NCBI GenBank assembly: GCA_963723165.1
Contig: CAVRPP010000005.1
Location: 310,001 to 374,000 of the forward strand
Length of the DNA stretch: 64,000 bases
Direction: 5' to 3'
Origin: UBA4744 sp963723165
Lineage (GTDB): Bacteria; Actinomycetota; Acidimicrobiia; Spongiisociales; UBA4744
A program made the position numbers and the translations under genes. Position 1 is the first letter of the stretch. Every line of letters begins with the position of its first letter. The notes under the pieces are model-generated. The model searched no databases. It was given only the letters and a program-made list of their open reading frames with translations, and had not been told where the DNA came from. This document shows, piece after piece, positions 9,024 through 18,082 of the stretch.

Positions 9024-10380
9024 ATGGATGACCGACCGGAAACGAAGTACGCCGACACCGGTGAAGGCCAGATCGCCTATCAGCAGTTTGGAACGGGTCC
9101 ACCCGATCTGATCTACATGACCTCTCTCGAGTCGCACGCCGAGGTGATCTGGGACCACCCGATCCCGGCTCGGTATTTCGAACGGCTGGCCTCGTTCAGC
9201 CGCGTCCTCTACTTCGACATTCGTGGTTCCGGGGCCTCAGACGGCGTGCCTTTGGGAAAGCTCCCGACTCCCGAAATGTGGACGGACGATGCACGCGTCG
9301 TAATGGACGCTGCGGCAGTAGAGCGGGCGGCGGTCGTGGCCGAAGTCGAAGGCGGCTTCATGGGGATGACGTTCGCGGCGATACACCCTGAAAGGACGAC
9401 GGCGTTGGTGCTGATCAACACCTACTCCAGGCTGATGCGTGCAGACGATTATCCGATCGGCATGCCTGAAGATATGCGCGAGAGGGTTGTGCAGTGGGTT
9501 CGCTCATCCTGGGGTCGGCCCGGCTATTTTGATCTCATGCTCCCAAGCAGAAAGGACGACTCCGGATTCCAGGAGTGGCTTGGGAGGTATCAGCGGATAG
9601 CCGCCACACCAAACACGGCGATCACGGTGTACGAGAACTTTGGTATGCGGGTGGATCTCCGCTCTATTCTCAACTCGATCAACGTCCCGACTTTGGTGAT
9701 CTGTCGCAAGGAAGCTTCCTGGCACCGACCTGAGTACAGCCGGTATTTGGCCGAACATCATTCCCGACGCCAAACTCGTCGAACTGCCGGGCGCCGACAC
9801 GCATCCGGTGTTCGCCGCCGACCCCGAACCCGTGCTGAACGAGATCGAGGAGTTCATTACCGGGGTGCGTTCGGCGCCGGTACCTGATAGGACTCTGGCC
9901 ACGGTGATGTTCACTGACATCGTCGACTCAACTCAGCATGCGGCACGGCTCGGCGATCGTGGTTGGCTCGACTTGTTGGAACGACACCACCGGATGACTC
10001 GTGACTATCTCGACCGGTATCGGGGCCGGGAGATCAAGACGACCGGAGACGGAATCCTGGCGACCTTCGACGGCCCGACCAGGGCGGTGACGTGCGCGGC
10101 CCATGTTCGGACGGCCAGCCAGGCCCTGGGAATAGACATCAGAGTCGGATTGCACAGCGGCGAGATCGAACTGAGCGGTGACGACATCAGCGGAATGGCG
10201 GTCAATATCGCCTCACGGGTGATGAACGTCAACGCCGGAGGCGGTGTAACAGCATCGAGCACGGTGCGGGATCTCGTGGTCGGATCAGGAATCGAGTTCA
10301 ACGCCATTGGAGCCAGGGAGATGAAGGGCGTGCCCGGTGAGTGGAACTTATTCGAGCTGGTCTCAATCCCATCGCTCTAG
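9024..10380 (+). CDS. Alpha/beta-hydrolase-like sensor fused to class III cyclase (one-base frameshift)
   Basis: The N-terminal 250 residues are an alpha/beta-hydrolase fold (FGTGPPDLIYM, LYFDIRGSGASD). The nucleophile position that should be Ser in GxSxG is V108 (AEVEGG), and the acid residue is also not obvious, so this domain probably binds a ligand rather than cleaving one. Residues about 285-450 are a full cyclase: FTDIVDST, EIKTTGDG with Lys and second metal Asp, and AVNIASRV. The two parts are in different frames. One extra base at about 9757-9762 (after GAACAT) breaks the gene, and removing it gives 451 residues running straight from ...RYLAEH into IPDAKLVELPG. ATG 9024 is preferred to an upstream ATG at 8931 because homology begins there. 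Confidence 0.82.
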
Positions 10381-10480
10381 CCCGTCCCCAATCACCACCA
10401 GGCCTGTTGCAGGGTCCGTCTGCTGTCCCGGAACCCTGCCGATTGTGCTTGGCTAGAAGTCCAATGGAATGGAGAACCCT

Positions 10481-10909
10481 ATGGCGGAAACAGACCGCAA
10501 GAAGATGCGCTTCATGTGGAGGGCACACAAGCTGGCCTGGAATCTGTCGGGCGGGCGCTTCGGTAGGAAGATGGGCGGCATCCCGGTGCTGGAGCTCGTT
10601 ACAACCGGGCACAAGTCCGGCGCACAGCGCCAGATCCTGATCTGGTACTTCGACTTCCCGGAAGGTCCGGCCATCATCGGCACCAACGCCGGACGGGACA
10701 CTGATCCGGCCTGGGTGAAGAACATCCGGGCCAACCCGCAAGCCCGGGCCAGGCGGGACGGGAAGTGGCACGATGTCACGGCGATCGAATTGAGTGGAGC
10801 CGATTATGAAGCGGCGTGGAACGCCGGGGTGAGTGCCAGCGGCGGCTACGCCGAATACAAGGAGACGCTGACCCGCCCGATCCCGATTATCCGTCTCGAA
10901 CCGCGCTGA
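10481..10909 (+). CDS. Deazaflavin (F420)-dependent nitroreductase-family protein (Ddn/DUF385-like)
   Basis: A 142-residue split-beta-barrel protein of the Ddn family, which uses F420 (or other flavin/heme ligands) to reduce quinones and nitro compounds. Family marks are VLELVTTGHKSGAQRQ at about 30-45, IGTNAGRDTDPAWVKNIRANP at about 65-85 and the C-terminal RPIPIIRLEPR. ATG 10481 is chosen over ATG 10469 because GGAG lies about 8 bases before it. A second, more distant paralogue lies at 21329-21799. Neither has F420 biosynthesis genes nearby. Confidence 0.88.
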   Translation: MAETDRKKMRFMWRAHKLAWNLSGGRFGRKMGGIPVLELVTTGHKSGAQRQILIWYFDFPEGPAIIGTNAGRDTDPAWVKNIRANPQARARRDGKWHDVTAIELSGADYEAAWNAGVSASGGYAEYKETLTRPIPIIRLEPR

Positions 10910-10912
10910 CGG

Positions 10913-11938
10913 TCAGTCGAACAGCGCAAATTCGCCCTCGGGACGGCCCTCCAGCGGCACATACGCCGGGACCGCATGGTGGGGGGTGTCCAGGTACACC
11001 TTCGCTTCGGGAGCCTGGGCGAACTTGCCGTGACTCCACCGCACTTCGATATGCCCGGCCACGGTTGAGGTAGCCCCGGAGCGCTGGTCGACGTAGGTCG
11101 CTTCCCAACCGACGATGGGTTGACCCCGGTCCGGTTCGGCCCGGTGACGGAACGAGACAAACCGGTGCGAGACCCGCAGATCCCAGGGGGTCTGCACCCG
11201 GTAGGCCAGCGGATGACCCTCGGCCGACTCACCCAGGACGAAGTAGGGAGCCGATTGGAGCCGCAACAAGCGCCACATCATCTCTTCTTGCGACCGTTTG
11301 GTTCTCAGGTACGTGTCCCAGAGATGGGACGAACCGGCAGCTGCGTCGAAAGCGAATTGGCGGTAGGCGCTTTTGGCGTTGTCGGTGAGGTTCCGGGGCA
11401 GTGACTTCTTCAGGAGGAGGCGGTGGTCGCTGGTCAGGGCGGTGGCCCGTTCCGGTAAGGACGCTTCCGGGAGTAGCCGACGGCATTCGTCGTAGAGCAC
11501 CTGATACGACTCCGGGGCAACCGCATGGAACCAGTCGTCGGCGGTGCTGGCGGGGTCGAAAAGGTTGGCCGGCGACGCGTTGGTGAGGATGTTCGACCCG
11601 TACTTGCAGGAGACAAGGTAGACATGATCGACCCGGAGATCGGCGGGGATCTGCTCGTAGCCTGGCGGACGGTGGGCGCCTTTCCATTCGACGATCCAGG
11701 GCGGCCGGCCGCGCAAGCCTTCCTCCGATCGGGCGAAACGCACGCCGTTGCTCCAGGCAGTGGCGAAGGCCCGGCTGTGCTCTCCCGACCGGTAGGCGGC
11801 CACCAGCCGGTCGTAGACCTCATCATCGACATTCTGGAATCCGGGTGGTCGCATGCCGATGGCGTGCTGGAGGTTGGAGTACCCGAACATGCCCAACCCG
11901 GTCACGATTTCGGTGATCTCGGTGCGGAGGGCCGGCAC
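10913..11938 (-). CDS. Third gene of methyltransferase operon; candidate nuclease (restriction-like)
   Basis: A 341-residue soluble protein I cannot place in a named family. It starts at a GTG two bases after the stop of the 106-residue gene, so it belongs to the same operon. A longer open frame upstream is only the shadow of that gene. Residues about 85-125 hold PPWIVEWKGAHRPPG and then RVDHVYLVSCKYGSNIL. The D-x6-S-x-K and E-x-K spacings, on predicted strands, look like a PD-(D/E)xK nuclease core. The following NASPANLFDP is also distinctive. Beside a DNA methyltransferase the simplest reading is the cutting subunit of a restriction-modification system. That function is inference. Confidence 0.6.
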   Translation of the reverse strand: MPALRTEITEIVTGLGMFGYSNLQHAIGMRPPGFQNVDDEVYDRLVAAYRSGEHSRAFATAWSNGVRFARSEEGLRGRPPWIVEWKGAHRPPGYEQIPADLRVDHVYLVSCKYGSNILTNASPANLFDPASTADDWFHAVAPESYQVLYDECRRLLPEASLPERATALTSDHRLLLKKSLPRNLTDNAKSAYRQFAFDAAAGSSHLWDTYLRTKRSQEEMMWRLLRLQSAPYFVLGESAEGHPLAYRVQTPWDLRVSHRFVSFRHRAEPDRGQPIVGWEATYVDQRSGATSTVAGHIEVRWSHGKFAQAPEAKVYLDTPHHAVPAYVPLEGRPEGEFALFD

Positions 11939-11940
11939 GG

Positions 11941-12261
11941 TCAGGCGTCCCGAAACAGCCGCTTGAACTGCAGCTGGGCGCCGATCATCTCGCCGGGCAG
12001 CTCGTCGCGTCCGTAGATTGGCAGGAAGGTGTACACGTCGACGGCTACCCCGGACAATTCCATCCATGTGACCACCGCATCGCCCCATCGTTCGTCCAGC
12101 AGGGCTTTTCGCAGCTCGTCGGCTCCTTCGCGGGTGAGCAGTGCCGGGTCGGTGTCGGCAACCAGTTCGAGGGCGAGCAGGCGTTGCAGCACGTCGATGT
12201 CTTCGGCCAGGTAGACGGCCGGAGGGTCGAAGCGTACGACCGCGTACGCGACTCCATTCAT
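11941..12261 (-). CDS. Small protein between methyltransferase and candidate nuclease, unknown function
   Basis: A 106-residue acidic protein. Its ATG overlaps the methyltransferase stop as ATGA, which indicates translational coupling. The sequence has no Cys or His cluster and no membrane segment: a beta-rich start (VAYAVVRFDPPAVYLAEDID), a helix (ELRKALLDERWGD) and a last strand-helix with ELPGEMIGAQLQFKRLF. It could be a specificity or control subunit for the flanking enzymes. It shows no helix-turn-helix typical of restriction controller (C) proteins. Confidence 0.65.
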   Translation of the reverse strand: MNGVAYAVVRFDPPAVYLAEDIDVLQRLLALELVADTDPALLTREGADELRKALLDERWGDAVVTWMELSGVAVDVYTFLPIYGRDELPGEMIGAQLQFKRLFRDA

Positions 12262-13841
12262 TCTTCGGTGTCGTAGTAGCGGGCGAGTTGTTCGTCGCGA
12301 CGCGCCGCCAGTTCTTCTTCCGTCCAGAACCCGGCCAGTTGTTCGGGATTTCCCTGTGCGTAAGCCTCGAGCCGGTTGACGCCACCGGCATCAAACATCT
12401 CGATGGCGTCCCACACATTGCCCGGTCCCACCGCATGGAGCGCTTTGTCGCCGTCGCTGCCCGGCCGGGGCAGGTTCGAGGTCACGATCAAGAGCCGCGC
12501 TTCCTCGTCGAGCGACTTGAGCACGTGGGCGCGGCCGAGAGTCTTCCAGAGCGTGTCGGTGCGGAGCAGTCCGGGCCTGGCGGTGGTGAAGGCTCCGGAC
12601 ACGTCGACGAGGAACTCCCGGTCACCCTTGGAGTCGACCACCCTGAAATTGAAATGTACGCCCGATTTGGGCAGCTTGTAAGCCTCGTCGATCACTTCGA
12701 AGCCAACTTCTTCGAGTACCTGGCGGGCCAGGTCCTGGGCTTTCTTGCCTTCCCGGCTGGCCCGGCGTTGAAAATGGTCCGCCCGCTCTTCGGCGGTGGC
12801 CTCCGGAGGCAGTTCGAGGGCAAACCGTTCCTGGTGGGCGGTCTCCTGCTCGCGCTGGCGGCGGTAGCGCTGCTTCTCGGCCCGGTAGCGGGCCCGGGCC
12901 GTCTCGATGTAGGCGGGGTCGAGATCGTAGCCGAGCCCGCGCCGGCCGGTCCGGGCGGCGGCGACCAGGGTGGTCCCGGACCCGAGGAACGGATCAAGGA
13001 TCAGATCGTCCTCAAACGTGTACAGCTCGATCAGACGGCGGGGCAACTCCACCGGGAACGGGGCCGGATGCTGGACCCGGCGGGCGCTCTCGGCGTCGAT
13101 GCGCCACACGTCGAGGGTGGCTTCCATGAACTCGTCGACCGGCATGGTGTTCTCGAAGGGGTAGCCGTCTTTCTCGCGTTGCTGGCGGGACCGGGCCCGA
13201 TCGAACCGGCCTTTGGAAGCGACGATGACCCGCTCGGTGACGTCCCGCAGGACCGGGTTAGTGGCCTTGTTGAAGGAACCCCAGGCGACCGAGCCGGAGG
13301 CGCCTTCGGCTTTCTGCCAGATGATCTCCCCCCGCAGCAGCAGCCCCAGATCGTCCTGGAGGATCCGCATCACGTCGGCGGAGAGGCTGCGGTACGGCTT
13401 GCGGCCGAGGTTGGCGACGTTGACGGCCAGACGCCCGCCCGGCTCGAGGGTCCGTTTGCATTCGGCAAACACGTCCCGCAGCATTTCCAGGTACTCGACG
13501 TACGACGTGGGTATCTGCGGTCCGGCCACCTCGCCTTTGCCGGTGACTGCCTGCTCGTATTCCTTGCCGACGAAGTACGGAGGCGAGGTGACCACCAGCG
13601 CCACCGAACGGTCCGGAACGGCCGTCATCTGGCGGGCATCACCCACGATGCAGGGCGGATCCGGCAGTTCGAGATCCAGTGGCCCGAGCCGGTCGTCGTC
13701 GGACAGTTCTGGGGGGCTGAACCGGGCGTAGAAGGCCGAGGCGTCGTGGTTCTCACGCCGGCCGACCCCGAAAGCCGACGTCGTGGTCCCACGACCGGCC
13801 TCGCTCGTCTCGTCCTGGGGTTCGGTGTTTCCACTCATCAC
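12258..13841 (-). CDS. Site-specific DNA methyltransferase (N4-cytosine/N6-adenine, beta class) with C-terminal extension
   Basis: A 527-residue enzyme. Catalytic motif IV is VVTSPPYFVG (about residue 85-95), and the S-adenosylmethionine site comes later as DPFLGSGTTLVAAARTGRRG (about 278-298), followed by YDLDPAYIETAR. Motif IV before motif I is the beta arrangement. TSPPY is commonest in N4-cytosine enzymes but also occurs in N6-adenine ones. Residues about 340-527 are an extra domain with a charged helix (HFQRRASREGKKAQDLARQV) and EFLVDVSGAFTT, resembling a degenerate PD-(D/E)xK fold. It leads a three-gene operon whose second gene overlaps its stop. GTG 13841 and ATG 13838 are adjacent start options. 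Confidence 0.9.
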   Translation of the reverse strand: MMSGNTEPQDETSEAGRGTTTSAFGVGRRENHDASAFYARFSPPELSDDDRLGPLDLELPDPPCIVGDARQMTAVPDRSVALVVTSPPYFVGKEYEQAVTGKGEVAGPQIPTSYVEYLEMLRDVFAECKRTLEPGGRLAVNVANLGRKPYRSLSADVMRILQDDLGLLLRGEIIWQKAEGASGSVAWGSFNKATNPVLRDVTERVIVASKGRFDRARSRQQREKDGYPFENTMPVDEFMEATLDVWRIDAESARRVQHPAPFPVELPRRLIELYTFEDDLILDPFLGSGTTLVAAARTGRRGLGYDLDPAYIETARARYRAEKQRYRRQREQETAHQERFALELPPEATAEERADHFQRRASREGKKAQDLARQVLEEVGFEVIDEAYKLPKSGVHFNFRVVDSKGDREFLVDVSGAFTTARPGLLRTDTLWKTLGRAHVLKSLDEEARLLIVTSNLPRPGSDGDKALHAVGPGNVWDAIEMFDAGGVNRLEAYAQGNPEQLAGFWTEEELAARRDEQLARYYDTEE

Positions 13842-13934
13842 GCTGGAACGATACAGGCCCGCAGTGACAGATTCCCGGACCGGGCGAAGTCGTGGGCCGG
13901 CCGGGCCGGGGAAGGGGCGTGCCCTGCGAGGTTG

Positions 13935-14852
13935 CTAGGCAGACCCCTGGACGGGAACCTCGCTCCGCCGTGGAAAACGCCGCTCATCCATCAGAAGCCA
14001 CAACCCGAAGATCAGAAACGGCATTTCGACCAGCACGATCCGCAGAGGCCCCACGGATCCAAGGCTCGCCCCGGGGACTACCGCGGCGACGGCCAAAGCG
14101 ACGGAATTGGTGAGGGCGTGGATGACGATTCCGGGCCATATGGTGCGGTAGGCAAGCACGAGTGCAGCCCACCACACCGCCGAAACGATCGTGCCCATCA
14201 GGTTGGCGGCCACGTATCCAATATCCTCGCCGGCCAGTGCCGGCAAGGCGTGCAGAAGGCCGAACAAAACAGAAGTCACCAGCACCGCCCTCAGCACTCC
14301 CGTCCGATCTGCCCCCCACACCCTGACCAGCACGAACAACAGAACCCCCCGGAACAGAACCTCCTCGGCGATTCCAACGCTCACTCCGGCAGGAAGCTCC
14401 CTCAGCACGGCGTCCCCTGACGAGGGCAGCGCCTCCAAGCCTGACATCCCGAAGAGACCCCACACATAGGCGGGAACCAGGTAGACCACCGCCACACCCG
14501 CAATCAACCAGACCCGACGAGACCCGATGCTGACAATGCCCGATGGTTTGAGCCAACCGGGCCGATGGAGGATCCCGAGCAGCAATACGGTAGACACGAC
14601 CCGTCCGGCAGTCTGGGATGCATCTGCAAGCAGCGGGTCGCCCGTAATGGCGCTCCACAACCCGACCGCCAGTCCCGCCGCCAGCAGCCAGCCGGCCACC
14701 ACCGCGAAGGCGAAGCGCAACGGTGCGGATTGCGAAACGTGTTCGATGCGCGCACCCCGTGTCTGGAGACGAGGCGAGTTGTGCTCGAGGGTGGACAAGT
14801 CTCTTGTTGATCTCACCGGATCCAAACCCTGGCCGACTTGAACCAGTTTCAC
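13935..14852 (-). CDS. CPBP-family intramembrane metalloprotease (CAAX/Abi)
   Basis: A 305-residue polytopic membrane protein with about eight helices. The glutamate motif is AEEVLFRGVLLFVLV (about residue 170-184), followed by the histidine motifs FGLLHALPALAG (about 205-216) and GIVIHALTNSVAL near residue 255. These form the metal site of CAAX-type proteases. In bacteria they process peptides, give bacteriocin self-immunity or act on membrane proteins. No peptide gene is next to it, and it sits about 90 bases upstream of the methyltransferase start on the same strand. Confidence 0.88.
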   Translation of the reverse strand: MKLVQVGQGLDPVRSTRDLSTLEHNSPRLQTRGARIEHVSQSAPLRFAFAVVAGWLLAAGLAVGLWSAITGDPLLADASQTAGRVVSTVLLLGILHRPGWLKPSGIVSIGSRRVWLIAGVAVVYLVPAYVWGLFGMSGLEALPSSGDAVLRELPAGVSVGIAEEVLFRGVLLFVLVRVWGADRTGVLRAVLVTSVLFGLLHALPALAGEDIGYVAANLMGTIVSAVWWAALVLAYRTIWPGIVIHALTNSVALAVAAVVPGASLGSVGPLRIVLVEMPFLIFGLWLLMDERRFPRRSEVPVQGSA

Positions 14853-14890
14853 ACCGCCTGCCGCCGTACTCCAGGGCCGATCGGCCTCTT

Positions 14891-15702
14891 CTAGCCGATC
14901 ACCCCGATGGGCTCCCCTTCGAGAAAAGCCACGATGGCATCGACCATCCCGGAAAAAAAGACCTCGTAGGTCTCGCGCGTCACGTCGCCGATGTGCGGGG
15001 TGGCGAGGAGACGCGGGCTACTCCGCAACCGGTGGGAGGCCGGCAACGGCTCCTCGGCGAAGACATCAAGAGCGGCGCCGGCCGCATATGGATCGATAGG
15101 AAATCGGCCGTGGCGAACAGCTCCTCTTTCGACACCGCCTTGACGCCCACTCCGGTGGCTCGTTCCGCGGTCAGGTTTTCACTCCGGGCGACGACGTCCA
15201 TTCCGAAAGCCAGTCCGAAGCCGGCCACCCGGCTCCCCAGATTCCCCAGGCCCAGCAACCCGAGGGTGGCCCCGTACAGATCCCGTCCCACCCCGACCTG
15301 CCAGTCCCCCGCCCGGACCGAGCCGACCTGGTCGGTGATGCCCCGGGCCAGATCGAGGATCAACCCGAAGGCAAGCTCCGCGGTGGGATGGCCCGGTGAG
15401 GCCGTCCCGCAGACGGTGATCCCCTGCCCGACGGCGGCTTCCAGGTCGACGGCCGCGTTGTGACGGCCGGTGGTTACCAGCAACCGCAGATTGGGGAGTC
15501 TTCGCAACAACCCGGCCGGGACCGGGGTTCGTTCTCGCATAATCCCGACGACCTCGAACGGCAGGAGTCGATCAGTCAGGGCATCGAGGCTATCGAGGTG
15601 GTCGGAGAAGAACGTGACCTCAGCATCGGGAATCCGTCGCCAATCGGCACAACCCGCCGCTCCTTGCTGATAGTCATCGAGTACAGCAATACGAACGGGC
15701 AT
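14891..15702 (-). pseudogene. D-2-hydroxyacid dehydrogenase with internal deletion
   Basis: NAD-dependent D-isomer 2-hydroxyacid dehydrogenase family. ATG 15702 has GGGTGAGG before it. The substrate and nucleotide parts are clear (VTTGRHNAAVDLEAAV; GATLGLLGLGNLGSRVAGFG; FLSIHMR). After SIHMR, at about 15075-15090, the frame jumps: the next homologous piece, AGAALDVFAEEPLPA then ATPHIGDVTRETYE, is in another frame and ends at a TAG at 14891-14893. About 45 codons plus a non-multiple of three are missing, taking away the catalytic Arg region (the NTSRGPLVDE part of the family). The conserved His (TPHIG) remains. No active enzyme can be made from this sequence. Confidence 0.8.
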
Positions 15703-15822
15703 CCTCACCCTTCCAGTGGTGCGACCGATTCTGGCAGAGCTCACCCTGCGAGCACTTCAACCGGAGATCAGGAATACTGAGCTGCGGAATCGCGCTGAAA
15801 CGGGCCCAGACCAGGGAGACAT

Positions 15823-16842
15823 ATGGAACTAGGAATCACCAGCTTCGCCGAGACCATCCCCGACCCGTCCTCCGGGACAACCGTCACTCATGGGGAACGG
15901 CTCCGCCAGGTGCTCAACGAGATCGACGCAGCCGAGTCGGTCGGTCTCGACGTGTACGGCCTGGGCGAGCACCACCGTCCCGATTTCGCCTCGTCGTCGC
16001 CCGCCACCGTATTGGCCGCAGCCGCCGGACGAACCTCGAGGATCCGGCTCTTCCCCGCCGTTTCGATCCTCAGCACCGACGACCCGGTCCGGGTGTTCCA
16101 GCAGTACGCCACCCTCGACCTGGTCTCGTCCGGACGGGCAGAACTGCTGGTCGGTCGGGGCTCGTTCATCGAGTCGTTCCCGCTGTTCGGGTACGACCTC
16201 AACGACTACGACGAACTCTTCGCAGAGAAGCTGGATCTGCTCCTCCAGATCCGCGACAACGAGGTGGTCACCTGGTCGGGTCGGTTCCGTCCACCCATCA
16301 ATAGCCAGGGCATCTACCCGCGACCGGAGCGTCCTCTTCCCATCCGGGTCGGCGTTGGTGGAACCCCCCAGTCGATCGTCCGGGCCGCCACTCGCGGGCT
16401 ACCGGTGGCGCTGGCCATCATCGGCGGCAGCCCGGACCGCTTCAAGGTGCTGGCCGATCTGCACCGCCGCACCCTGATCGAATCCGGTTTCGACCCGGCC
16501 GAGGTGCCGCTCTCGGTGCACGCTCACGGGTTTATCGCCGACAGCGCCGAGCAAGCCGCCGACGACTTCTACGGCTCCTACGCAACAGCGATGACCCGCA
16601 TTGGACGCGAACGCGGGTGGGGCCCGATGACCCGGGCTCAGTACGACCTGATGCGCGGACCGGACGGCTCGCTGGTTCTCGGCGATCCGGAGATGGTGGC
16701 CGCCAAGATCCTGCGGTGGAAAGAGGTCCTGGGCGTCAACCGGTTCGAGTTGCACGTCAGCGTTGGCTCGCTCCCCCACGACCAGGTGCTCCGCAACATC
16801 GAGCTGCTGGGAACGAAGGTGGCGCCGATGGTGAGAGGTTGA
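15823..16842 (+). CDS. LLM-class flavin-dependent oxidoreductase
   Basis: A 339-residue TIM-barrel of the bacterial luciferase-like family that uses FMN or F420. It shows the usual opening MELGITSFAET, the GLGEHHRPDFASSSP segment (about 48-62), ELLVGRGSFIESFPLFGYDL (about 107-126) and RVGVGGTPQSIVRAA. Relatives often oxidise small organic substrates, and the substrate here is unknown. ATG 15823 has GGGAGAC just before it. It is followed after about 40 bases by a VOC gene on the same strand, so they may form one unit. Confidence 0.92.
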   Translation: MELGITSFAETIPDPSSGTTVTHGERLRQVLNEIDAAESVGLDVYGLGEHHRPDFASSSPATVLAAAAGRTSRIRLFPAVSILSTDDPVRVFQQYATLDLVSSGRAELLVGRGSFIESFPLFGYDLNDYDELFAEKLDLLLQIRDNEVVTWSGRFRPPINSQGIYPRPERPLPIRVGVGGTPQSIVRAATRGLPVALAIIGGSPDRFKVLADLHRRTLIESGFDPAEVPLSVHAHGFIADSAEQAADDFYGSYATAMTRIGRERGWGPMTRAQYDLMRGPDGSLVLGDPEMVAAKILRWKEVLGVNRFELHVSVGSLPHDQVLRNIELLGTKVAPMVRG

Positions 16843-16879
16843 ACGCGCTCGCCGGCGCTTATCGGTAGGGTTCCGGGGC

Positions 16880-17269
16880 ATGGCTGTGCGACTCGACCAC
16901 ACCATTCTCGACGTGAGGAACCTGGCCGAATCGGTGGCCTTCTATCGAGATGTAGTCGGCCTGAAGCACCGGGGCCGAAGCGGAGGATTTGAGGTGATGC
17001 TCATCACCGACGACCTGGCGCTCGACCTCGACTCCCATGTTCAACCGGCCCCCCGGCATCTGGCATTCGGGATGGACCGAGCCACGTTCGAGGCGACCTT
17101 CGAGCGCATCCGGACAGGTGGTTATTCCTTTGGAGACGGCCCCTCCCGTCCCACCAATATGGAGGGTCCGGGCCGATCAAGCGGCATCCACGGCGCAACG
17201 GACTCGGTGTATTTCCACGATCCCAGCGGCCACCTTCTGGAGATCCTCACCTACGACGCTCCGGTCTGA
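16880..17269 (+). CDS. VOC-superfamily (glyoxalase-like) protein
   Basis: A 129-residue single VOC module made of two beta-alpha-beta-beta-beta units. It starts AVRLDHTILDVRNLAESVAF, a metal His in LDHTIL, and ends YFHDPSGHLLEILTYD with the last metal Glu (LLEI). The family includes glyoxalase I, dioxygenases and antibiotic-binding proteins. There is no context to choose among these. It lies about 37 bases after the LLM oxidoreductase and could be co-transcribed. Confidence 0.88.
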   Translation: MAVRLDHTILDVRNLAESVAFYRDVVGLKHRGRSGGFEVMLITDDLALDLDSHVQPAPRHLAFGMDRATFEATFERIRTGGYSFGDGPSRPTNMEGPGRSSGIHGATDSVYFHDPSGHLLEILTYDAPV

Positions 17270-17334
17270 TCCGGTCGTTTCATAGTCCACGACGAGTCGA
17301 ATCGCTGTCTACGTCGGACCGGTGACGGAGGCCC

Positions 17335-17943
17335 TCAAGCGACCGACAACTTGACCCAGATGACCGGTTGCTGCGGATGCTGGTAGGGAACCGGACGCTC
17401 GAATCTGCGAGCATTTTGGAACTCCCAGGCGTAGAGCCGCCCACCTGCGGCAAATGCGTGGAGCGAAGCACCGTCAATCCTGTGTTCTTCCTGGTGATCT
17501 CTGAGTTCGGCTGTCGTGAAAGGACCGTGCACGTCGACGAGCTCGGCCATCCCGGCAATGGCTCCTGAACCCGCCGGACTCAAACCGACCGGGCCGCGCA
17601 CCTTGGTGCAGAGATGGTTGAGCTCCCAGGTCTTGCGGCCCTCGATCAGCAACCACACCCACGGTTCCGGGACGGGCAACGTGTAGTCGAAGGGGTAAGT
17701 CCAGGAAAACGAATCCTGGCAAGCGGGGCAGAACCATGGTTCGGCGGGGGTATTACCGTCCAGGTCGTTGCTCGCGAATTCGATCCGGTCCCGTTCGCAC
17801 TCATCCGGTGGAAGGGCGGGAGGGCCGAAGACCCGGCGACGGACCCGGGTCCGGTCTCCGCAGCCGGGGCAGGGCGGAATCAGCTCCGGCTCGGGCAGGT
17901 AGCGGACCGTGGGCATACTGGGCGGCGGGGCCATCTCGTGCAT
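17335..17943 (-). CDS. ASCH/PUA-like domain protein with zinc ribbon
   Basis: A 202-residue cytosolic protein. A zinc-ribbon-like part has CPGCGDRTR (about residue 24) and WFCPACQDSF (about residue 70), giving two CxxC pairs. The C-terminal half (about 88-165) has the ASCH pattern: PWVWLLIEGRKTWELN (the K and E of the RNA/nucleotide pocket) and AIAGMAELVDVHGPFTTAEL. ASCH proteins bind RNA or modified nucleosides. The pairing with a zinc ribbon suggests nucleic-acid binding, which is inference. ATG 17943 could also be 17934. Confidence 0.78.
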   Translation of the reverse strand: MHEMAPPPSMPTVRYLPEPELIPPCPGCGDRTRVRRRVFGPPALPPDECERDRIEFASNDLDGNTPAEPWFCPACQDSFSWTYPFDYTLPVPEPWVWLLIEGRKTWELNHLCTKVRGPVGLSPAGSGAIAGMAELVDVHGPFTTAELRDHQEEHRIDGASLHAFAAGGRLYAWEFQNARRFERPVPYQHPQQPVIWVKLSVA

Positions 17944-18082
17944 CGCGCTCCCGGAGGTCGTTCACAACCAAACCGTTCTCATGACTGGCATCGACCGGCC
18001 GGCCCGGAATCTTGAGTAGCGTCCCGCACACTTCCCGCCCTTTGCCAGGGTCGCCCCCCGCAGCTCGCTGGCCCCGACGCTG

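Noticed and set aside
11941..12436. N-terminal extension of the candidate nuclease frame
   Set aside because: It overlaps the 106-residue gene in another frame and is Arg/Pro-rich; the GTG at 11938 gives a coherent operon.
12141..14420. 759-codon open frame on the plus strand
   Set aside because: It is antisense to the methyltransferase operon and rich in Arg/Gly/Pro; the opposite strand has clear enzyme motifs and overlapping gene junctions.
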